Source of the DNA: Didymodactylos carnosus
Lineage: Eukaryota; Rotifera; Eurotatoria; Philodinida; Philodinidae
Assembly (NCBI GenBank): GCA_905250885.1
Contig: CAJNOQ010001960.1
Span: 1 to 27,250, forward strand
Length of the DNA stretch: 27,250 nt
Direction of reading: 5' to 3'
Positions 21,087-27,250 of the stretch are shown here, in pieces. Under the pieces are notes generated by a model, which saw nothing but the letters and a program-made list of their open reading frames with translations, was not told the origin of the DNA and did no database searches. The position numbers and the translations under genes are program-made. Position 1 is the first letter of the stretch. Each line of letters begins with the position of its first letter.

Positions 21087-21577
21087 AAGTCGTAGTGAAT
21101 AACGAAAGGAACGCACACCATAATTACAAAATATTTAAATTAAATTAAATTCTATCGAAATGTTATGGATATTGAAAATTGTTCTGAAATGATTGGGTTG
21201 TACTCTCAAAAGTTGTGAGTCAAAACTCGAAGATGAAAACAGAAAAAAACAATAAAAGTTTATCCAATATCATTGGACCTAAAAATCATCAATGATAAGT
21301 GTTGCTGATTGATAATGTGCTTTAACGACATCTCGTGACTGAATGGTTTTACTTACGCTCACAGAGACAAACGTTGGTCAACACTTCAAATATATATTAA
21401 AATAAAAAAATGTAAAATTAACCAATCAATAACAAGCGAAATATAGAAATGAGATTCAAAACACATTAGGACTGTTACCGCCAAACTGTTTCTATAATCT
21501 TGAAATAACGTTCCCAGATTATTATGTTAGTTACGATGCCCATAAAACGGCGAATTACGATCGTGTACTGTAATGTA
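21087..21577. other. Intergenic sequence, nothing recognised
   Basis: Apart from the possible 5' untranslated exon ending at 21087 on the minus strand, no exon, RNA gene or repeat arm is seen. Confidence 0.5.
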
Positions 21578-22344
21578 ACACGCCGTAAATGGCCGTAACT
21601 TAGCCGTAATCCTATGCTCCGTAACACTGCAACCGTAAACAACCTTTTACGGCCGTAATGGACCTGTATACGTTCGTTTGCGGCGGCACCCAGGTCAAAC
21701 GGGATGGCGCGTTAACGGCCAGTTTACGGTCATCTAAAAAAACGATGTGAAAACGGCGTAAAAACGCTCCGCTAAACGCCGTTTCAAGAGTGTCAGCGCA
21801 TAGTCTAAAACCGGACCGTTTATTGGTGCGACTGAGTGAAGTATATGTTCTATGTCGTAAACTGACCATCTTCAAACCGTTTTGACGACAAGTCATTCAT
21901 CGCTTTTATTTCGCTTCCACTACTAGTATAAATGGAACGCTGATTTTCTTTGAATATAACTTATATATATCGAAGTTATAACTTAGAATTTTTCTATTTC
22001 GCTACTATATAAGTCATCGAAGCTTGTCTGGAGGGAGTAATCTTAGTGCATGGACGTGTACTAGTGATAGTACCATACTCCTGAGACTAGTAAATCATGG
22101 TTCAAAGTCCCGAAAATTGAAAAAAATTCAGAAAATAATATTTTTCAGTTCATGATAAAAAATAACGAAATTTGAAATACGTACTGAAAACGGTCTAAAA
22201 ACGGCCCGTTAACAGAACATTTACGGCATGTTAACCGTGCGTTAACGGCCCGTTAACGATGCCGTTTTCGACAATCTGGGTAATATTACGAAGCATAGGA
22301 TTACGGCGTCGTAAAACGATTTTACGGCCGTTTACGGGTCGTGT
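21578..22344. mobile_element. 767-bp foldback element of TTACGG/CGTTAACGG words
   Basis: Two clusters (21578-21800 and 22185-22344) are dominated by CGTAAACGG, GTTAACGGCC, TTACGGC and related self-complementary words and are inverted relative to each other. Matched pairs include GCCGTAATCCTATGCTCCGT (21604) with ACGAAGCATAGGATTACGGC (22288), and ACCCAGGTC (21688) with TCTGGGTA (22275). The intervening core of about 380 bp is unique AT-rich sequence. The CCCAG-type inner ends may mark one element nested in another. A 94-codon minus-strand frame here (21896-21612) only reads through the repeated words. A related solo arm occurs at 26815-26940. Confidence 0.75.
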
Positions 22345-22598
22345 GGAATCATCTAGGTTATAAGCCTCAGAGGAAATTGTAAAAAACAGTCATAAGTGAC
22401 TATAATTAGTTTAAGCCGCAATCATTTCAAAAGATTTCTAAAGACAATCAATAATTCTAAGTTATGCCACTAGCTATATCTTATATCTAGATTTGAAAAA
22501 TATTCTTTTTGAATGCCATTACACATGTATAATTAAGCATATTTTAGAGAGCAACTTTTGATATTAATACTCTACAAGTTGTATTCTTGTCAGAGCCT
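22345..22598. other. Short spacer, nothing recognised
   Basis: Unique AT-rich sequence between two inverted-repeat structures. Confidence 0.5.
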
Positions 22599-22652
22599 GG
22601 AACGAATCGAATGATTCGACATTCGTTTCGGTTCGATTCGGCTGCGTTCCAA
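22599..22652. repeat. Imperfect palindrome of GAATCGAA words
   Basis: The segment begins GGAACG and ends CGTTCC. It contains several GAATCGAA/TTCGATTC words in inverted orientation. It resembles, in miniature, the word-array ends of the larger elements and may be a solo end. Confidence 0.55.
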
Positions 22653-23270
22653 ACCGGGCCGAGTTTGATTTTTGAAACACGAATCAACCGCTCAGTTAAA
22701 ACGCTTTGTTTAAGCTAAGCTACAATGACATTGTATAAAGTAGCTACTAGCTGTTATAACGCTCAGAAACATATAATCGCGTTAGAAAGAGTAACATATA
22801 ATATCTTCTACCGAGTGATTAAGATATCTAATCAAATTCATTTTCAAAGATAGAATTTTTGAGAGCGTAGAAAGGATGTCGCACATAACCGACATTCCCT
22901 TATTTTTTGTGTGTGCACAGAGATAATCCGGGCCGTATCGACTGAAGACAGTCTTGTCATTTTTTCAATTGATGACAAAATCAATGAAGCAATGCTTTGG
23001 CAGCATTACTGTTTGAATATGCGAGTATATTTCTCTCATGTTCGTATGTGTGTGAGTCTTTTCATTCTTTACTCTTATGGATAGCAGCAACGAATTTTAA
23101 TCTCATACATTCCATTTTCAAGGTGTGGCACTGATGAGGGATGGATTGGGGTAGATGAATCATTTAAGTAGTGTTTCGGCGGGTGGCGAGCATCTATCTA
23201 TTATATAATGGCACTGTTCATACTAAAACTAGCAAGAAAAATATGACTAAACTCAATTTTTTGCGTTAAT
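22653..23270. other. Intergenic sequence upstream of the LINE
   Basis: No supported gene, RNA or repeat arm. The LINE-derived frame is open only from about 23270. Confidence 0.5.
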
Positions 23271-24222
23271 ATGCAGCTGCAGCAGCTCCATCAGTTATTA
23301 CAGGAGCTGAAACATGGTTAGATTCTTATGATTTAGATTGTGCTTTAAAAATTGATGGCTATTCTACTCTTTTTCGACGTGATAGGAACAATCATGGTGG
23401 AGGCTGTATTGTCTATGTGGCTGAGGGTTTAGAGGCTGAAGATCCAATTTTTGAAGTGTTATTTTTTAAAATAATGGTTGCACCGCATAAATGCTATGTA
23501 ATTGCCACTTGTTATCGTCCGGATTATCATTCTATTACTGATTTTCTGCAGTTTCTTGATTTATCCTCGTCTAATATTAAATTAAAGTACAGAAACCTTG
23601 CAGGAATATTGTTAGTAGGCGATTTCAATGCACATTGCAGTACGTGGTGTCCAACGAAACTGTCGACCACAGAAGGAAAGCATATGTTTGATTTTGTCGT
23701 ACAGAGTAATATGCATCAGCTAGTCAACGAAGTTACTAGGACAGTATCCAAAACATGCCTTGATTTAGTTGTGTGTGACTCCCTAAGTGTTATAAATGAA
23801 TGTCGTGTACTTCCACCCTTAACAAGTAAAAATGATCATAAACTATTATCCATTGAATTGAATATAAAATTAGACCCGGTTCCTAGCAGTCAGCGACGTA
23901 TCTACAATTATTCTGCAGCTGATTGGGATATGTTGAGAAACAACATTTCTCTGATTCCGTTTAACAATATTCTTAAAAATTATTCTTTTGTGAACGAGAG
24001 GATGTGTGTTTTTCAGGATATTCTTCTAGAACAAATGAATCAGCATGTTCCTCATAAGATTGTAATTACTAAATCTAGAGATCAGATATGGTTTAATGAT
24101 GCTCTTCGGAAACGATGCAGTAAGAGCAACAATTTATGGAAGAAATATAAAAGCTCTACTTCGGGTACGGCTGCACAGGAGAATTATCATCAGAAATATT
24201 TAACTGCTGTCACTGTTTTTTG
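23271..24222 (+). pseudogene. LINE endonuclease domain, N-terminally truncated
   Basis: The frame is open from about 23270. ETWL comes first (the glutamate of the APE-type active site), then RRDR and GGGCIVYV. GDFNAHCSTW carries the active-site Asp and Asn, TCLDLVV follows, and NDHKLL stands in place of the usual SDH. The NARS-type strand that normally precedes ETWL is missing. The frame is broken at 24222, where a run of six T appears to have one T too many. Removing it in reading would continue into the next segment. Confidence 0.85.
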
Positions 24223-26167
24223 AGAATGAATGTGCTAAAGTTAAGCAGAAATATTTTTCTTCTATGTCTGCTCGTGTTAATTCTTCATCTAAAAAATGGT
24301 GGACTCTAGTTAAGGGAGCTTTAGGAAAGAACAAGACGGCATCGATTCCTACTTTAAGAACAGATCAAGGAGAGCAAATCAAAGATCTTGCTGAAAAGGC
24401 TGAAGTTTTGAATCAATACTTCGCACAGACATGTACAATGCCCAAATCCTTATGCGACAAACAGCTACCAGCTTTTCCTATTCGTACAACTAAGCAATTA
24501 ACTAAATGTGTTGTGTCGGAAAATGATGTCTTCAAAATATTATCTCGTTTAAACATCAGCAAGGCGGGAGCTCCGGGATTAAATAACAGAGTACTTAGAG
24601 AACTAGCACCAGTTATTGCGTCTCCTTTTGCACAGTTGATTAATGGTTCTTTTGCATCAGGTGTGTTCCCAGCTTGTTGGAAACTTGGTTTTACCAATGC
24701 TCTGTACAAAACTGGTCACGCACACTTGAAAACAAATTATCGTCCCATTATTCTACTACCCGCTCTCTCGAAAGTATGTGAACGACTTGCACATCGCACG
24801 TGTATGATTATTTGATAAGTAATAACTTGATTAGTGTACGTCAGTCAGGTTTTAAGAAACGAGATGGAACTATTACGCAATTGCATGAAATTATTCACTA
24901 TATAAACAAAGGAATGGATGAGAATGGTTTTGTCCAAGGTGTATTTTTGGATATAAGCAAAGCCTTTTATACTGTGTGGCATCGTGGCTTGTTGCATAAA
25001 CTGGAAAGTTATGGTATTAAAGGATCATTACTGCAGTGGTTTAAGTCATATCTCTCAGACAGGCGGATTGTTACTGTGGTTTCGGGTACAACCTCGACAG
25101 AGCGGAAAATTAATTCAGGTGTGCCGCAGGGTTCCGTGTTGGGGCCGTTACTGTTTTTGTTGTATATAAATGATATTGGTGACAATCTGGAGAACCTTTG
25201 TAAGTTGTTTGCTGATGATACCTGTATTTTTGGCAGTGGTCGTGATCGTAAGCTATCAGTTGACTCGCTGAACAGAGATTTGCAACGTTTGTCCAATTGG
25301 TCTGATACCTGGTCACTTTTGTTCAATGTGACGAAGTGTAAATCGATATTATTTACGAAAAACCGCAGGCTTGCTTCACCGACACTTGTTATGAATAATA
25401 TTCCTTTGAGTGATGTAGATGAACATGTCCATTTAGGTCTGTTGTTCTCAAAGGATATGACTTGGACTAAACACATTGATAGGCTTGTACCCAAAGTTAA
25501 TAGTTTGATAGGATTGATAACTCTGACAAAATGGTCGATGAACAGACAGGCGCTTGAGATAATTTATAAAAGCTATGTATTATCTACTCTGAATTACGGT
25601 GCTACATTGTATTCTTTGATCACTGATTATAATCTGCTAAAGCTTGATGGTATACAAAGGAGAGCAGCTCGAGTAGTCTCTGGTGCAATCAGCAGAACAT
25701 CTACTTCGCTCTTGCTAAACGACTTACACTGGCTGCCGATTCGAGTACAGTTCTTACAAATGCGATTAATTTTGTTCTTTCGTATAACACGTGGCCTTAC
25801 AGCTCCTTACTTACGGGAACATATACAACTCTCAGTTTCCAATTCTAATTATAAACTACGTGTTGGAAACCGAAAAAGGTACACAGTTAGGAATTTGACT
25901 ACCAAATTACTTAGTAACACGTTTTTTGCTAAATTGCCTATAAAGTGGCACGAGATACCCGATGAGATTACTGTGATACCAAAACTAACATCTTTCAAGA
26001 AAAAGCTTAGTGATCACTTTTACTCATTACATTTGACATGTGATTTGCGAAGCTGTTTTCGTATGAATGTACTGCGGAAACTTGAAGTAGCCTACACAAG
26101 ATGTAGAATAGGGCTTAATTCCTTTGAAACATTGTTCGAAGGCAAAAGGGCTTCTACCCATCGATGA
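24223..26167 (+). pseudogene. LINE reverse transcriptase domain, frameshifted
   Basis: The first part, 24264-24815, carries a linker region and finger motifs: KAGAPG and NYRPIILLPALSKVCERL. A one-base frame change near 24800 leads to 24800-26167, with QSGF, the first catalytic Asp in FLDISKAF, GVPQGSVLGPLLFLLYIND, and FADD carrying the other two aspartates. Downstream are FLxITRGLTAPYL-like and LHWLPIR thumb motifs. The catalytic residues are intact although the reading frame is not, so inactivation is by indels rather than active-site loss. Confidence 0.9.
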
Positions 26168-26366
26168 AACAGACTTATGCACTTGCGGATTGCGTGAAAC
26201 TCTAAAGCATTATTTTTTACTCACGACAAATCCTCTTCCATTCACTACCGTAGTTTGGCACTATAAATATGGATCTCCTGCTTCTGCGATGCCCACTTCA
26301 CACTGATGACATGCGGTTTGTTTATAGGGCTGTTGTTGAATACATTAAATGTACAAAGCGTTTTTG
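26124..26366 (+). pseudogene. LINE C-terminal cysteine motif and tail, frameshifted
   Basis: The frame from 26124 reads CTCGLRETLKHYFL, the CxCG..ET..H motif found at the C terminus of this LINE group. After another frame change near 26230-26270, the last part reads LLLLRCPLHTDDMRFVYRAV and ends CTKRF at 26366. The two parts lie in different frames. Confidence 0.75.
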
Positions 26367-26814
26367 ATTTTGTGGGTAGTAAAGACTACTTCCTACTCTT
26401 TCTAATCTTTATGATATTCATTTTTATCTTAGCACCAACTCTATGTTATAATAACATAGTGTTTTGCTGCCTCCCGAGCTTGCTTTCATGTTGTCTACTT
26501 TATCCTCTCTCACTGCCACACACACACTAGCCACCCTCCCATCGTTGCTTCTGTTCCTTTAATCGTTACTTTAATAGCTACTCTGTATCAACATCTTTGA
26601 AAAACTGTTTGTTTCTCTTTGTTTTTTGTTTTTTTTTCATTTTACCCATCACTACTCTCTTCTTCTTTCTTTTTCTTGTTTTGGTTGGTCTCTGGTATGT
26701 AACAACGGAAGTGTTTGCTCACCTCTGTAATGGCTTTTGTCGCTTTGGATGGCATAAAGTCTAAGGATATTTTTTTTTAAATAAAACTGCTTATAAAAAA
26801 TACTGCGTCCGCTC
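26367..26814. other. T-rich sequence, probably LINE 3' UTR and spacer
   Basis: Contains a short CA run (about 26516-26527), long T runs and AATAAA near 26780. No coding motif is seen. The 3' end of the LINE is probably in this stretch, but no target duplication was identified. Confidence 0.5.
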
Positions 26815-26940
26815 TTGTGGTGAAATACGGATCGTTAACGGTCAGTATTCCACCGTTTACAGCTGTAATGTTGCCGTTTTTTTTACCGTTTACTGCCGTA
26901 TTACGATCTGCAAGCGGCACCGTTTTGACCGTCCTGGGTA
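26815..26940. repeat. Solo arm of the ACGG/CCGT foldback family
   Basis: Contains GATCGTTAACGGTCA, CACCGTTTACAG, TACCGTTTACTGCCG and ends CCGTTTTGACCGTCCTGGGTA. This end resembles the right inner end at 22261-22281 (CCGTTTTCGACAATCTGGGTA) and has the same orientation. No matching left arm was found in this window. Its right end abuts hAT transposase-derived sequence. Confidence 0.65.
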
Positions 26941-27056
26941 GCTCAGCTGTGGTTGAACGAGAAGTCAGCACCGCTGGTCAAATTGTTAACCAACTTCGTT
27001 CACGTTTAGATCCATCAAGTGTCAACAACATATTATTTTACGTTCGATCGAAAATA
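26940..27056 (+). pseudogene. hAT transposase C-terminal dimerisation (hATC) fragment
   Basis: A plus-strand frame of about 39 codons contains SSAVVEREVSTAGQIVNQL and RSRLDPSSVN. It matches the hATC signature (S/TS..sER.FS.AG.i....R..L.p..V) found at the C terminus of hAT transposases. The homology starts abruptly at about 26940, exactly where the ACGG-word arm ends. The catalytic part and zinc finger are absent upstream. No stop occurs until 27147, but sequence after about 27056 no longer looks hAT-like. This is a remnant, possibly split by insertion of the foldback element. Confidence 0.75.
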
Positions 27057-27250
27057 ATAATAAACAAAAAGACTAATCATGCGAACAAGACATTTGTTTA
27101 TTTTCTTCTCCTTGTTTGTTTTGTTTTATTTCATGTTTCAAAGTTTTAGTCACATAAATGATATGTTCTGCTCCAGTAGGAATGCACCAAACCCGAATAT
27201 TTGTGTTTAGTGAAGGATTTGAGATTTGTAACGTCCAACAGTTCGGGTTT
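27057..27250. other. Window edge, nothing certain
   Basis: Unique sequence. AAACCCGAA near 27188 and TTCGGGTTT at 27242-27250 form a 9-bp inverted pair that could be part of an element continuing beyond the window. Confidence 0.35.

Larger units (their letters stand above)
23271..26366 (+). mobile_element. 5'-truncated, frameshifted non-LTR retrotransposon (CR1/Jockey-type LINE)
   Basis: Order from left to right: apurinic endonuclease, reverse transcriptase, C-terminal cysteine motif, and a last segment ending in CTKRF (stop at 26366). The coding frame changes at least three or four times by single-base indels, so the copy is dead. The 5' end is missing: no ORF1, and the first strand of the endonuclease is absent. 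The motif set (ETWL, GDFNAH, GVPQGSVLGPLLF, FADD, LHWLPIR) fits the CR1/Jockey group. The exact clade needs phylogeny. The 3' UTR probably extends through T-rich sequence toward 26790. Confidence 0.93.

Noticed and set aside
21612..21896. 94-codon minus-strand open frame
   Set aside because: It consists of translated ACGG-type repeat words, with no domain.
22599..22652. GGTTCGATTCG resembling a tRNA B box
   Set aside because: It is one of several GAATCGAA-type words in a palindrome and no tRNA fold fits.
24413..25494. Minus-strand frames opposite the LINE
   Set aside because: They are antisense shadows of the reverse transcriptase reading frame with no motif of their own.

Overview
This is eukaryotic, AT-rich nuclear DNA with intron-containing genes, most probably from a small invertebrate animal. 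The spliced genes encode animal-type proteins: a peritrophin-like protein with four chitin-binding domains, a proteasome-assembly chaperone 3 (PSMG3) homolog and an MPPED-type metallophosphoesterase homolog. Many introns are only 55-110 nt with GT..AG ends. Short introns, many small DNA-transposon derivatives and a nucleotide-sugar gene that is patchily distributed in animals would all fit a rotifer such as a bdelloid. That assignment is inference and was not tested.

Layout. Positions 1-9960 contain no gene I can support. The stretch is packed with inverted-repeat (foldback/MITE-like) elements, including a perfect spacerless 212-bp palindrome at 5439-5650, a hammerhead-ribozyme-like core inside a perfect 39-nt hairpin (330-507), and a 458-bp element flanked by an 8-bp target duplication (8225-8698). 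Positions 9963-20766 hold four genes, all on the minus strand. They are a fused UDP-rhamnose synthase (12657-9963), a chitin-binding type-2 protein (16501-14136), PSMG3/PAC3 (18306-17750, in four short exons) and an MPPED-like protein (20766-19302). Positions 20881-27250 are again repeat-rich: a 92-bp MITE with an 8-bp target duplication, a 767-bp foldback element made of ACGG/CCGT-type motifs, a 5'-truncated and frameshifted LINE (23271 to at least 26366), and a fragment of hAT transposase at the right edge.

How the genes relate. They do not form a pathway. The rhamnose gene by itself carries both domains needed to go from UDP-glucose to UDP-L-rhamnose, in the opposite order from the plant RHM fusion. 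The peritrophin-like protein is secreted or surface-anchored, PSMG3 is a cytosolic 20S-assembly chaperone, and the MPPED-like protein appears to have lost several metal ligands and is probably a pseudoenzyme.

The exon models were built by hand from splice-site consensus, conserved motifs and phase. All four close without a frame break, but none has transcript support here.
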